A stretch of DNA of 64,000 nucleotides from positions 124,001 to 188,000 of the forward strand of contig JAGYIL010000002.1 of the NCBI GenBank assembly GCA_018402545.1, read 5' to 3'. Below, piece by piece: positions 40,780 to 48,671 of this stretch. Each line of letters begins with the position of its first letter. The first letter of the stretch is position 1. This DNA comes from Saccharospirillum sp. (GTDB taxonomy: Bacteria > Pseudomonadota > Gammaproteobacteria > Pseudomonadales > Natronospirillaceae). The notes under the pieces are model-generated. The model had not been told where the DNA came from and made no database searches. It worked only from the letters and a program-made list of their open reading frames with translations. The translations under genes and the position numbers were made by a program.

Positions 40780-40781
40780 GT

Positions 40782-41057
40782 TTATTCAATGATTTCGTAG
40801 TGCCTTTCAGCATTTGATGTTACCTGCCCCCATCGAGAGCTCTTGACTCTGACTTGATGCGAATCGAATGCCGCTTTACTGGAAAACTCTTCATATACCT
40901 CAAAACGATTTGGGCTACTCTCATTAGGCGTTACTTCGAAGACCAAACAACCAGGCTCTCTTCGCGTGAGTTCCGAATGAACTGGTAGCTCTTGCTTAAC
41001 CATTTCTAGGTCCCTGTCCGGAATAATAATGAATCCTTTGAGAATAACCTTTGACAT
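40782..41057 (-). CDS. Antibiotic-biosynthesis-monooxygenase-fold protein (cassette)
   Basis: A 91-residue protein of the ABM/YgiN dimeric alpha-beta barrel type: H-S-E-L-T-R-R-E-P-G-C-L-V-F-E-V and F-E-V-Y-E-E-F-S-S-K-A-A-F-D-S-H are the family blocks. Relatives act as quinol monooxygenases or small-molecule oxygenases. GGGAG precedes the ATG. Confidence 0.85.
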   Translation of the reverse strand: MSKVILKGFIIIPDRDLEMVKQELPVHSELTRREPGCLVFEVTPNESSPNRFEVYEEFSSKAAFDSHQVRVKSSRWGQVTSNAERHYEIIE

Positions 41058-41072
41058 CGAAGCTCCCTATAC

Positions 41073-41159
41073 GCATAACGCTTTTGTTTAGCGGCGCCCT
41101 GAAAAGGGTGTCCGGTGCAGGGCCGTGGGCCCTGAACGAACTACAACCACTGGGTATGC
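41073..41159 (-). repeat. attC site 13
   Basis: Left core GCATAAC; right core GGTATGC differs from GTTRRRY by one base. Body GGCGCCCTGAAAAGGGTGTCC. Confidence 0.75.
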
Positions 41160-41167
41160 TCTCACAG

Positions 41168-41647
41168 TTAGTATTTCGAAATCTCACTTTTTACCCGGGA
41201 CATATCCTTGCCGCTGGCCTCTGCAAAATCGATCATGTCATCCTCAATCATTTTTAATAGCTCATGTGCATGCTTGGTAATAGCCTTAATTCTATTGATC
41301 AGGCGGTCTCTATTTTCATTTTTTTCCAACGCCCCGGCATTCTGGGCAATGCTTTTGTGAATCAGCCAATTTCTTTCTTTAAGAAACTTACTGAGCTCAG
41401 TCTGAATAAGCTCACTATAGATGTCTTTCTCTCTGGCAATCCGTATAGCTTTTCCTAGTGTGTATTTTTGATGTTTCTCAAGGTCTAGATCGGCCTCAGA
41501 TCTCGTAGATGGTACACTAACTTTTAGAACGATTGAGTGACTGAGAGCATCTTCAACATACTGCACCGTACATACCGCCTCGCCAACATGGCAGTAGAGA
41601 GAGATCTCATACCCCGATGCAGATATATCTATTCGCTTCTCTGTCAT
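41168..41647 (-). CDS. Helical protein with R-N-x-x-x-H motif (cassette)
   Basis: A 159-residue protein: a short beta-rich N-terminus, then long helices. E-R-N-W-L-I-H-K at residues 91-98 gives R92-N-x-x-x-H97, the HEPN RNase motif, followed by a long C-terminal helical hairpin. A HEPN-like toxin or RNA-binding role is possible but unproven. It is not similar enough to the cassette at 38.3 kb to be its paralogue. Confidence 0.6.
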   Translation of the reverse strand: MTEKRIDISASGYEISLYCHVGEAVCTVQYVEDALSHSIVLKVSVPSTRSEADLDLEKHQKYTLGKAIRIAREKDIYSELIQTELSKFLKERNWLIHKSIAQNAGALEKNENRDRLINRIKAITKHAHELLKMIEDDMIDFAEASGKDMSRVKSEISKY

Positions 41648-41698
41648 AACAAACCTAAATCGTCACTTGCATTTCTTCAGCACTGAACTGACAAGCAA

Positions 41699-41803
41699 AC
41701 ATAACGCTATGCTCACCGGGTAAATTTGCGATGGCGGCTTTTGTGCGGCTCCATGCACAAAAGATGACAGCGGAAATTTATCCGGTGCAGCTCATTGTTA
41801 TGA
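41699..41803 (-). repeat. attC site 14 (long type)
   Basis: Cores ACATAAC and GTTATGA; 105 bases with GATGGCGGCTTTTGTGC, the same type as site 24. Confidence 0.88.
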
Positions 41804-42097
41804 CTTAAGCAAATCTGGATTCTTGGCATATATATAGTTCCTAGCCTCTGTTTGAGCTATTGGAGGCAATGCACCGTAGTACTTACGATTCACGGCTCCG
41901 GCCCGCACCCATATCTCAGCCAGTGACTCTCCGCACGATGCACGAACAATGTCAGGCATCCCTGGCAATAAAGCCGCCTTAAACAATGCTTCTTCCGCCT
42001 GATCAAATTCAGACAAATCCATAGCAGCATCATCCCTGCTTGCATCATCAGCAACCGGGTCCAGCAATACCGAGATCAATCCGCTTGGCTGATTCAT
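41798..42097 (-). CDS. Hypothetical protein (cassette)
   Basis: A 99-residue helical protein. S-E-F-D-Q-A-E-E-A-L-F-K-A-A and S-C-G-E-S-L-A-E-I-W-V-R resemble HEAT-like helices. Not assigned to a family. It starts eight bases beyond attC site 15. Confidence 0.65.
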   Translation of the reverse strand: MNQPSGLISVLLDPVADDASRDDAAMDLSEFDQAEEALFKAALLPGMPDIVRASCGESLAEIWVRAGAVNRKYYGALPPIAQTEARNYIYAKNPDLLKS

Positions 42098-42104
42098 ACG
42101 CTTC

Positions 42105-42188
42105 TCATAACGCCAATGTTAAGCGGCGCCCGACTAGGGCGTCCGGTGGAGGCCGAAGGCCGGAACGTACTTGAACGACTGGTTAAGT
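42105..42188 (-). repeat. attC site 15
   Basis: Cores TCATAAC and GTTAAGT; body GGCGCCCGACTAGGGCGTCC, practically the same as site 2. Confidence 0.92.
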
Positions 42189-42192
42189 GTGC

Positions 42193-42567
42193 TCACTCCA
42201 TTTCCCATTGCTCAAGGTCCGCTACCGGATTGGGCAACCTACCCTCTAACCACTTTGCACAAGTACCCGGCTTAAACTCAGGATCGTGGCACTCGATGAC
42301 CCACGATAGAAAGTCCGCAGGACCACCATTCATGTATGGAGGTGGCGACACAGGATGAAAGGACGTGGGCAGGCGTTCATCCACAGACAGATAGTTAAGT
42401 ACGTGCCCAAGCTCTTGCACGGTTTGCCACGCCAACTTGTGGTCGATGTTTATTGTGAATTTAACCCACCACCGACCATCATCATTTGCCCCATAACCGA
42501 TAGTGTCCTCAATTGCTGGCACCTGCTGAAGGTATTCGGTCAGTTTTGTAAACGCTCGATCATCCAT
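42193..42567 (-). CDS. Hypothetical protein, immunity-like (cassette)
   Basis: A 124-residue acidic protein rich in tryptophan (W-W-V-K-F-T-I-N-I, W-Q-T-V-Q-E-L-G-H-V-L-N-Y-L, W-E-M-E). Layout recalls small immunity-type or binding proteins, but no family was recognised. The start at 42567 falls just inside the cassette; an earlier in-frame start would read through attC 16. Confidence 0.65.
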   Translation of the reverse strand: MDDRAFTKLTEYLQQVPAIEDTIGYGANDDGRWWVKFTINIDHKLAWQTVQELGHVLNYLSVDERLPTSFHPVSPPPYMNGGPADFLSWVIECHDPEFKPGTCAKWLEGRLPNPVADLEQWEME

Positions 42568-42573
42568 AGAAAC

Positions 42574-42642
42574 ACTTAACGCCGTGCTCTGGGGCAAACC
42601 GAAGCGTAGCGTAGGTTTGTCCCTAGCAGCATTTTGTTAGAA
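42574..42642 (-). repeat. attC site 16
   Basis: Cores ACTTAAC and GTTAGAA; body ACCGAAGCGTAGCGTAGGT. Confidence 0.88.
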
Positions 42643-43140
42643 ACCTTTCTTCATAGCATTTCGGATCCGCGCCTTTACAGATGGAGCCTCATCACGCATG
42701 GCCATCTCGAAGTATTGCTTAGTCTCATCGATGTACTTTGAATGCTGCCTACTTAACTCATAAAACCCGTTGTATGACCAAGCACGTACGAATTTATTTG
42801 GATCAGTGAGCGTGCTTCTCAAGAAAGCATATAGATTACCACTCGCTTTATCAGTGATTGGCATAAAAGGAATGCTTTGAAGTGCATGCAATTTTGCCTC
42901 CCAGTGTTTCAATTGGTCGAGTGATCCATATACCTTTTCAACCTGGGGTAGCTCTAACTCATTTCCAGCTTCAAGCCATGCCTTTAACAACCAAGTGGCT
43001 CCTTTTTCACAAGCTTCAGTTAATGAAAGAGCAATAATTGTTTCAGAAAAGTTACTCTCTGCATTGTGTGCATCATATATCGCCTTAATGTCATCAGCTG
43101 ATTTCCCGTCCCACGATGCTATTTCTTGTTCAATGTGCAT
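42637..43140 (-). CDS. HEAT-like helical protein (cassette)
   Basis: A 167-residue helical protein, paralogue of the gene at 28654-29157: same length, with shared blocks C-E-K-G-A-T-W-L-L-K-A-W-L-E-A-G, F-V-R-A-W-S-Y-N-G-F-Y-E-L-S-R-Q-H-S and D-E-A-P-S-V-K-A-R-I-R-N. Function unknown. This copy is a proper cassette bounded by attC 16 and 17. Confidence 0.8.
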   Translation of the reverse strand: MHIEQEIASWDGKSADDIKAIYDAHNAESNFSETIIALSLTEACEKGATWLLKAWLEAGNELELPQVEKVYGSLDQLKHWEAKLHALQSIPFMPITDKASGNLYAFLRSTLTDPNKFVRAWSYNGFYELSRQHSKYIDETKQYFEMAMRDEAPSVKARIRNAMKKGF

Positions 43141-43156
43141 TGGTCTACCAGAGGTT

Positions 43157-43236
43157 TCTAAACGCCGTGCGCACAGGCGAGGAGCGCAGCGACGAGTCCA
43201 GCCCCTTGCGGGCGATTGTGACGCACCTCGTTATGA
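43157..43236 (-). repeat. attC site 17
   Basis: Cores TCTAAAC and GTTATGA; body GGCGAGGAGCGCAGCGACGAG. Confidence 0.85.
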
Positions 43237-43243
43237 GCCGCAA

Positions 43244-43558
43244 TCATTGTGGACCAAAACCAATTAAGCCGGCGACACACCATAAATATACACCCGCAGC
43301 ATTTATAATTTTACCCCACAGCCTTTCACGAAACCTAAACCCAACAATAAACAGCATGACTGCTAGAAATAGTACCGAGGATAGAACAATTTTAAATGAA
43401 CTTGTAAAGTAAGGTTCAGTTGATGATAAACCAACAACCACGCCAACTATACCTCCCAAGGGAAACATAAAAAGGCCGGCACCTAAGGTGAATATACCTA
43501 TTAAGGCATATGGTATTAGGTAAACTGCTAGCCATTGCTTCCTTTCTTTATTCATCAT
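43244..43558 (-). CDS. Small membrane protein (cassette)
   Basis: A 104-residue protein with three predicted membrane helices (about 10-40 including a glycine-rich segment, 54-72, 83-102). Not recognised. The ATG is four bases from attC site 18. Confidence 0.65.
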   Translation of the reverse strand: MMNKERKQWLAVYLIPYALIGIFTLGAGLFMFPLGGIVGVVVGLSSTEPYFTSSFKIVLSSVLFLAVMLFIVGFRFRERLWGKIINAAGVYLWCVAGLIGFGPQ

Positions 43559-43561
43559 GCC

Positions 43562-43633
43562 TCATAACGCTAGCGTAACGGGTCGGTTTGGAGCGCTAGC
43601 GGAAAACCGGTCCCGTTGACGCACTTGTTACGT
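43562..43633 (-). repeat. attC site 18
   Basis: Cores TCATAAC and GTTACGT; body CGGGTCGGTTTGGAGCGC. Confidence 0.88.
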
Positions 43634-44233
43634 GCTGATTTTGCACAGATGTTTGATTGTCTTTTCATGTTCTTTGCCGACCAAGCCAACATCTTGATGA
43701 AAACGAAATCCAGACCTTTTGATTTTCGCCGCATCAAGAGCCTTTTGCGCTTCTGAACCATCGTTATTGATTAATGCTTTAGAAGCATGCCACTTGAAAT
43801 GATCCAACGGGAACGTCAGCCTATCAACATGCTCATCTAATACATTAAGCGCGGTGGTGTATTCGTGTTCGATTTTCCGATTCGCAACCAAATAGGGATA
43901 ATCAAGGTACACACCTGTTTGGTGTTTAGGAAATTCCTTTTCTCTTTCAAGGACCTCTTTGAAGGCGACAATGCATCTTTCGAGATCATTTAAGGCAAAG
44001 TATGCGTTTGCTTTTGCCAGTAATGCGCGAACGTCATCAAATTGATCTTTTCTTGATACAAAGTATTCGTTAACTAGACGAAGCGTAACCTTAGGATGAT
44101 TCTCAGCCAACGTGAGAGCTTGGATTACCAAATACTGGTCTCGTTGCGTTCTCGCTCTTTTCAACTTTGAGTAGAAAAAATCTTCGATAGATTCGTTCCA
44201 ATCTTTATTCCTGTACCAATCGTCAAATGACAC
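43628..44233 (-). CDS. TPR-like protein (cassette)
   Basis: A 201-residue helical protein. A-L-L-A-K-A-N-A-Y-F-A-L-N-D-L-E-R-C-I-V-A-F-K-E-V-L and the following E-Y-T-T-A-L-N-V-L-D-E-H resemble TPR repeats. Role unknown. A GTG start at 44233 is favoured by GAGGA upstream. Confidence 0.7.
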   Translation of the reverse strand: MSFDDWYRNKDWNESIEDFFYSKLKRARTQRDQYLVIQALTLAENHPKVTLRLVNEYFVSRKDQFDDVRALLAKANAYFALNDLERCIVAFKEVLEREKEFPKHQTGVYLDYPYLVANRKIEHEYTTALNVLDEHVDRLTFPLDHFKWHASKALINNDGSEAQKALDAAKIKRSGFRFHQDVGLVGKEHEKTIKHLCKIST

Positions 44234-44247
44234 GATGAGTCCTCAAC

Positions 44248-44307
44248 ACGTAACGCTTCAAACACCAGCGCCGCTTGTCGGCGTCTGAGTGCTTTGACTT
44301 GTTAAGT
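44248..44307 (-). repeat. attC site 19
   Basis: Cores ACGTAAC and GTTAAGT; CAGCGCCGCTTGTCGGCGTCTG body. The end of the next gene lies inside it. Confidence 0.85.
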
Positions 44308-44614
44308 GGCCGATGCCTACTCCGATCGGTTCGACAATAATTTTTGCCTGAAAATCATTGCTGGCTATACGAATACGATTTTTTGCCATGTTTGCTCTGG
44401 CAAATTCAAATGCATCTTGAATATCTCCGACCCCAGCCAATTGAGAATTAGCATAAAACAGCATATTTGGTTCGTTTATGTATCGGTTAACAAACCGCTC
44501 GAACTTAGATAGTTCAAGTTTCCCATCTACCATCAGTTGCTCATATCCATCCGAAGTATCCACATCTCCGTAATGGAGCTTATGCATTAATGTGACAATC
44601 TGCCGCGTATTCAT
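44258..44614 (-). CDS. Hypothetical protein (cassette)
   Basis: A 118-residue protein starting at the ATG five bases inside the cassette (44614). Helical N-terminal half, a central V-N-R-Y-I-N-E-P-N-M-L-F-Y segment, and a Ser/Thr/Gln-rich tail encoded by attC site 19. Not recognised. Confidence 0.65.
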   Translation of the reverse strand: MNTRQIVTLMHKLHYGDVDTSDGYEQLMVDGKLELSKFERFVNRYINEPNMLFYANSQLAGVGDIQDAFEFARANMAKNRIRIASNDFQAKIIVEPIGVGIGHLTSQSTQTPTSGAGV

Positions 44615-44619
44615 AGGCC

Positions 44620-44679
44620 ACTTAACGCTTGCAGCAGTTGCGCGTGATTTTTCGCGTCGACTGCCTGTGATTGTTATGA
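44620..44679 (-). repeat. attC site 20 (short type)
   Basis: Cores ACTTAAC and GTTATGA; body GCAGCAGTTGCGCGTG. It belongs to the membrane-protein cassette at 45761, from which an IS30 element now separates it. Confidence 0.88.
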
Positions 44680-44687
44680 GTGCCGAA

Positions 44688-45760
44688 TTCATATACTAAG
44701 TGCGACAGTTTCGACAAATAAGCGGGTGAGCTGCCAAAATGGCCGTTTTTCTTTCCGACCAAAGAGAGATAAACGATGACCACTTATAGACAACTCACCC
44801 TGGAAGACAGGGTACTGATATCGCACCTTCGTTGGCAAGGCCTAAGTTACGCCGAGGTTGCCAGTCAAATGGGTCGACATCGAAGTACCATATATCGGGA
44901 GTTCGAACGCAATAGTTGCTATAGGACAGATGGTGCTTATAGGCCCACGAAGGCCGACAGCCGTACCCGAGGGCGACGGAGTCGATCACGGCGCAATCGA
45001 CACTATGACGAGCAAGATTTCAAGCTTGTCCGATACTATTTGCGGCAAAAATGGAGCCCTGAGCAGATTACCGGTTTTTTGAAGATGAACGGACTCCAGC
45101 CAATCTCCCACGAAACTATTTACCAGTACATTTGGCGAGATAAGGCTAATGGTGGTTCGCTATGGACTCATCTTCGCCAGTCGCTCAAACAACGTCGAAA
45201 ACGCTATAAAGCCTATGACAGCAGGGGCCGGCTATCCAATAAGCGGCATATCTCCGAACGTCCCGACAGCATTGAAACTCGCAAATACAAGGGGCATTGG
45301 GAGATCGACACAGTCATGGGCCGTGGCTCGAAAGACTGCATCGTAACAATCAACGAGCGAAAAACAGGGTTCGTTATGATTGGAAAGCTGCGAGATCGAA
45401 GCACCAAGTCGTTGAACAAAAAAACTAAACGACTAATCGACAGGGATCCTTTATCTTTTAAAACCATCACTGCTGACAACGGCACCGAGTTCCACCAATA
45501 CAAAGAAATTGAACGAAGCGCAAACGTTCGATTCTACTTCGCGAACCCATTTCATTCGTGGGAGAGAGGAAGTAACGAAAATCTCAATGGCCTTATCCGT
45601 CAGTATCTACCTAAAGGAACCAGTATGGCCAATCTGACACAGCAACAATGCGACATCATCGCTGATCGTCTGAACTCTCGGCCAAGAAAGCGCTTTAACT
45701 TTAAAACTCCAGAGGAAATCTACCATGGTCGATAACTATTGTCGCGGTTCAAGCTTGATA
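44688..45760 (+). mobile_element. IS30-family insertion sequence
   Basis: About 1.07 kb with one transposase gene. Related ends contain GCGACA near both termini (44704-44709; 45748-45753 as complement) in an imperfect inverted repeat. Exact ends and target duplication could not be fixed. It sits between the stop codon of the gene at 45761 and that cassette's attC. Confidence 0.75.
44776..45735 (+). CDS. IS30-family transposase
   Basis: A 319-residue transposase. The N-terminus has the IS30 helix-turn-helix (L-T-L-E-D-R-V-L-I-S-H-L-R-W-Q-G-L-S-Y-A-E-V-A-S-Q-M-G-R-H-R-S-T-I-Y-R-E), S-P-E-Q-I-T-G ... I-S-H-E-T-I-Y-Q-Y-I-W is the second binding region, and the DDE core reads G-H-W-E-I-D-T-V, T-A-D-N-G-T-E-F and W-E-R-G-S-N-E-N-L-N-G-L-I-R-Q-Y. 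Full length, so probably active. Confidence 0.93.
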   Translation: MTTYRQLTLEDRVLISHLRWQGLSYAEVASQMGRHRSTIYREFERNSCYRTDGAYRPTKADSRTRGRRSRSRRNRHYDEQDFKLVRYYLRQKWSPEQITGFLKMNGLQPISHETIYQYIWRDKANGGSLWTHLRQSLKQRRKRYKAYDSRGRLSNKRHISERPDSIETRKYKGHWEIDTVMGRGSKDCIVTINERKTGFVMIGKLRDRSTKSLNKKTKRLIDRDPLSFKTITADNGTEFHQYKEIERSANVRFYFANPFHSWERGSNENLNGLIRQYLPKGTSMANLTQQQCDIIADRLNSRPRKRFNFKTPEEIYHGR

Positions 45761-46033
45761 CTAGGAGTTGTCATCCACAGACACCTCAGCTTCAGATATA
45801 AACCAGAAAAAAAATCCCGCGACTCTTGGAAACAAATACGCCAAGATAAAAAATGCGACTGAAAAACATACAGACCAGCTAATTACCGCTTGCCAGTGCT
45901 CAGGGAAAACCGTTGGACCAAACCCAATTACAAACACTTTTAAAACCAATCCTAGAATTGCACCAATGAAAGCCCAAATCGATGCAATTAGAACTTTGGC
46001 GATTAAATTGTAGGCTTTATCTAGTTTATCCAT
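45761..46033 (-). CDS. Small membrane protein (cassette split from its attC)
   Basis: A 90-residue protein with two to three membrane helices (about 9-40 and 46-75) and an acidic C-terminal tail. Not recognised. The ATG at 46033 follows the cassette boundary. The coding region is complete; the IS30 element begins right after the stop codon. Confidence 0.7.
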   Translation of the reverse strand: MDKLDKAYNLIAKVLIASIWAFIGAILGLVLKVFVIGFGPTVFPEHWQAVISWSVCFSVAFFILAYLFPRVAGFFFWFISEAEVSVDDNS

Positions 46034-46043
46034 TCCCAATTAC

Positions 46044-46115
46044 TCGTAACGTTTACAGCACGGGCGAGTGGAACGAGTCCAGCCCGCAGGGTGAACGTGA
46101 CTGTATTTGTTATGA
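46044..46115 (-). repeat. attC site 21 (short type)
   Basis: Cores TCGTAAC and GTTATGA; body GTTTACAGCACGGGCGAG. Confidence 0.9.
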
Positions 46116-46532
46116 GAAACGTAGAGATACATGATGTTCTTTTTTCATCTGTAGTAAATCCCATCGATTACCATATAAATCCAAAAACACGGCTACAGTA
46201 CCATAATCAGTTTCGCTTGGTTCACGTAAAAACTGTACACCCTTACTAGAGTATTTTTTGAAATCACCCAAAAAGTCATCTGTATTTAAGAAAAAGGATA
46301 CTCGACCTCCAGTCTGATTTCCTACATATTTCAACTGTTCATTATCCGAAGCTCTTGCCAATAATATACTTACACCCTTTGAGCCCTTTGGTGCGACCAA
46401 TACCCATCTTTTATCCTGCTCAGGCTGGTATGAATTTTCAAGCAATTCAAAATCAAGAATATTCACGTAGAAATCTATTGCTTCATCATAGTCATTGACA
46501 ACTATTGAAAAGTGTATAATTTCCTGATTCAT
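46110..46532 (-). CDS. VOC-family protein (cassette)
   Basis: A 140-residue VOC-fold protein: I-H-F-S-I-V-V-N-D-Y-D-E-A-I-D-F-Y-V-N-I-L-D-F-E-L, W-V-L-V-A-P-K-G-S-K-G-V-S-I-L-L-A-R and V-A-V-F-L-D-L-Y-G-N-R-W-D-L-L are the typical blocks. Relatives give resistance to fosfomycin or bleomycin or act as dioxygenases; the sequence does not decide. Common in integron cassettes. Confidence 0.88.
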   Translation of the reverse strand: MNQEIIHFSIVVNDYDEAIDFYVNILDFELLENSYQPEQDKRWVLVAPKGSKGVSILLARASDNEQLKYVGNQTGGRVSFFLNTDDFLGDFKKYSSKGVQFLREPSETDYGTVAVFLDLYGNRWDLLQMKKEHHVSLRFS

Positions 46533-46555
46533 TCGCACTTCTTATCCATAGCTAC

Positions 46556-46603
46556 TTATAACGCTTCCATCACGCGCTTGTCGCGTGCATGACCTTGTTA
46601 AGT
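46556..46603 (-). repeat. attC site 22 (shortest, 48 bases)
   Basis: Cores TTATAAC and GTTAAGT; central CACGCGCTTGTCGCGTG hairpin. Confidence 0.85.
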
Positions 46604-46611
46604 GGCTGGTG

Positions 46612-46893
46612 CTAAGGGCGCCTGACAATCTTCGCGCCTTTTGGAAAAATCGCCACATCATGCCCGCCCACAATATCCCCGTATCGATTCATGTGGGTGA
46701 CTACCATAGACCCATCTGAGTTTATACTTTTCACTTCGAGTCGCATGCCAACAATAACGAGCAGACTTGCTATATCTTCCTCGTCCAAATACTCAGTTAG
46801 GCGGGCGTCAATCTCTAACACTTCAATTACGTCGCCAACTATTACCTTAGCACCTTCTTTATCGTGACTTTCGCCCATAAGCAATCCCGACAT
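46612..46893 (-). CDS. Hypothetical protein (cassette)
   Basis: A 93-residue, mainly beta protein with acidic residues; I-V-G-D-V-I-E-V-L-E-I-D, L-L-V-I-V-G-M-R-L-E-V-K-S-I and D-V-A-I-F-P-K-G-A-K-I-V-R could be strands of a small barrel (SH3/KOW-like). The start at 46893 is the first ATG after the cassette boundary; a longer frame would read through attC 23. Confidence 0.65.
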   Translation of the reverse strand: MSGLLMGESHDKEGAKVIVGDVIEVLEIDARLTEYLDEEDIASLLVIVGMRLEVKSINSDGSMVVTHMNRYGDIVGGHDVAIFPKGAKIVRRP

Positions 46894-46900
46894 CACTTTG

Positions 46901-46975
46901 CCATAACGCCAAGCACAGCGGCCGCTGAAAGCGGTCCGGTGGCCGACGGCCACGAACTGATGCGACTTGTTATGA
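46901..46975 (-). repeat. attC site 23
   Basis: Cores CCATAAC and GTTATGA; body GCGGCCGCTGAAAGCGGTCC. Confidence 0.9.
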
Positions 46976-47302
46976 GTTTTTGCGAAACTTCTTATGCACA
47001 TATAGTTGCCACGCTAATGAAACCAAGAATAGCCCGATAGCTCCCTCAACCAAAAAGCTCCTCAGTGCAGACAGCAGCTTCATATTAGATTGAAGAAGGT
47101 CTTTTTCAGCCGTCAGCTGATATCCAAGACCACACATGGCGGCAAGTTCAGGATTCTCAGCGATTCCCTGCTCGATTCGATTAATCATCTCCGGAGCGGA
47201 TTCTATCGATCCTGACAAGGAGCCGTAGATTACCGAGTAGACAACAAAGCTGCCCAGCAAGAAAATCAGGGGCACAAGCATGTTTGCCATTAACTGCTTC
47301 AT
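46970..47302 (-). CDS. Membrane protein (cassette)
   Basis: A 110-residue protein with an N-terminal membrane helix (about 7-28), an extracytoplasmic loop of about 50 residues and a second helix (about 80-98) followed by a lysine-rich end. Not recognised. Confidence 0.65.
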   Translation of the reverse strand: MKQLMANMLVPLIFLLGSFVVYSVIYGSLSGSIESAPEMINRIEQGIAENPELAAMCGLGYQLTAEKDLLQSNMKLLSALRSFLVEGAIGLFLVSLAWQLYVHKKFRKNS

Positions 47303-47309
47303 AAATTAC

Positions 47310-47409
47310 TCATAACGCCGCGTTCACCGAGCAAATTTTTGATGGCGGCTTTTTTGCCACGCAAAAAAGGTGACAGCGGAAATTTGTCCGGTGCAGCCGT
47401 TTGTTAAAT
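47310..47409 (-). repeat. attC site 24 (long type)
   Basis: Cores TCATAAC and GTTAAAT; GATGGCGGCTTTTTTGCC, homologous to site 14. Confidence 0.9.
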
Positions 47410-47411
47410 CT

Positions 47412-48122
47412 TCACCGGTCATAGTATACGATTGACCAAAAGTTAAATTTCTCACCTTTAGATGCACACCAGTCTGGAAATGGTTCATTTATGCCTAACT
47501 TTGAATACTCTTCCCAAAACCCCAAGAGGCAGTTGTAGTATTCCAATTCATTTTGCATTTTCGACCTTATACCCTCAGTGCTTAACCTTTTGATCAAATA
47601 ATTAGCTGACTGCAAAGAATTCTTTGCGTCGTTGAAATCACCCAAGAAGAGAGATTCAGATAAATGGTGCGTCTGAAAGTCCACATCATTCATATGAGCT
47701 TGGGCAATTCGGGTAATACAAATTTCGTCCGCAGGATCAAGTTGAAGAGCTCTTTCATAATAGGAGATATCCCCACCGATATAACCTAGCCACCTAAGAG
47801 GTGTCGGGTTACGGGGCTCATCTAAAGCCCACAGCTCTAAAACCTCCTTAAGAAACTCCACCAAAGGGTGAGATAAGAGCTGATGTATTTCTCCATTCCA
47901 GAAGCCTAAGGATGACAACTCTTCTGCAATGACCCTCTGCTCTTCCAGTGATCTACTTTTCGAGCATGATACAAATTCTTTCACAGTGGCGACGGCTAGC
48001 TTTTTAAAGCCTTGCTCTTTTTGGAGGCAGTACTTGCCAAAAAGCTCATAGCCATCAAGTGAAGAGTATTTCTCCCCTACAGACCTCAACCCCTCAAAAT
48101 TATCTTGATTCCAGTAGTACAT
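47412..48122 (-). CDS. Hypothetical TPR-like protein (cassette)
   Basis: A 236-residue helical protein. Y-Y-E-R-A-L-Q-L-D-P-A-D-E-I-C-I-T-R-I-A-Q-A-H (about 126-148) is a good TPR-like helix pair; the rest is less clear. Not assigned. Starts seven bases from attC 25. Confidence 0.7.
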   Translation of the reverse strand: MYYWNQDNFEGLRSVGEKYSSLDGYELFGKYCLQKEQGFKKLAVATVKEFVSCSKSRSLEEQRVIAEELSSLGFWNGEIHQLLSHPLVEFLKEVLELWALDEPRNPTPLRWLGYIGGDISYYERALQLDPADEICITRIAQAHMNDVDFQTHHLSESLFLGDFNDAKNSLQSANYLIKRLSTEGIRSKMQNELEYYNCLLGFWEEYSKLGINEPFPDWCASKGEKFNFWSIVYYDR

Positions 48123-48129
48123 ATTTTTG

Positions 48130-48234
48130 ATTTAACGCCATTGTTCAGCGGCAGCCTTGGCAGAGCGAAGCGGCGACAAGGCTGTCCGGTGGAGGGCCGT
48201 CAGGCCCGGAACGAACTGGAACTATTTGTTAAAT
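48130..48234 (-). repeat. attC site 25
   Basis: Cores ATTTAAC and GTTAAAT, 105 bases; AGAGCGAAGCGGCGACAAGG body and CCGGTGGAGGGCC. Confidence 0.9.
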
Positions 48235-48578
48235 GGTAGACGAAACCACGAATATAGTTCCTTAACTGCCGAGAGTTCGGCTTCCCCAAACATGCTCGCC
48301 TTTGCTCGAAGGCGCTTGGAAATCTCGTAAAAAGACTTTGGGCACTCAGTTGTGTTGGCAGTACGAGCAAGTCGAATCAGAAACTGAATATGATCGTAGA
48401 AAAGGCTAGCCTCCTCTTCATCGAGAGCGAATTGAGCTATCTCACCTACTGCGTCGAACGCCTCTTGGGGAGAATGATCTTCAAGTAGATGATCAGTGAT
48501 TTTGGCAAAAAACCATTCATCATTTGAACCGTTGGCCCGATATGCCTCAATCTCGGTGATATAGCTTTCAGCGATCAT
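48222..48578 (-). CDS. Hypothetical protein (cassette)
   Basis: A 118-residue helical, acidic protein (E-S-Y-I-T-E-I-E-A-Y-R-A, D-E-E-E-A-S-L-F-Y-D-H-I-Q-F-L-I-R-L-A). Not recognised. Start at 48578 is ten bases inside the cassette; the stop overlaps attC 25. Confidence 0.7.
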   Translation of the reverse strand: MIAESYITEIEAYRANGSNDEWFFAKITDHLLEDHSPQEAFDAVGEIAQFALDEEEASLFYDHIQFLIRLARTANTTECPKSFYEISKRLRAKASMFGEAELSAVKELYSWFRLPFNK

Positions 48579-48587
48579 AGTTTGGCC

Positions 48588-48671
48588 ATTTAACGCCGCC
48601 GACATGCGCAGCTTTGTAGTGGAGGCGAAGCCGCAACGAAAAAGATGTCGCCGTGATTGGCCTGGTTATGC
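48588..48671 (-). repeat. attC site 26
   Basis: Cores ATTTAAC and GTTATGC; GGAGGCGAAGCCGCAACG body. Confidence 0.88.
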
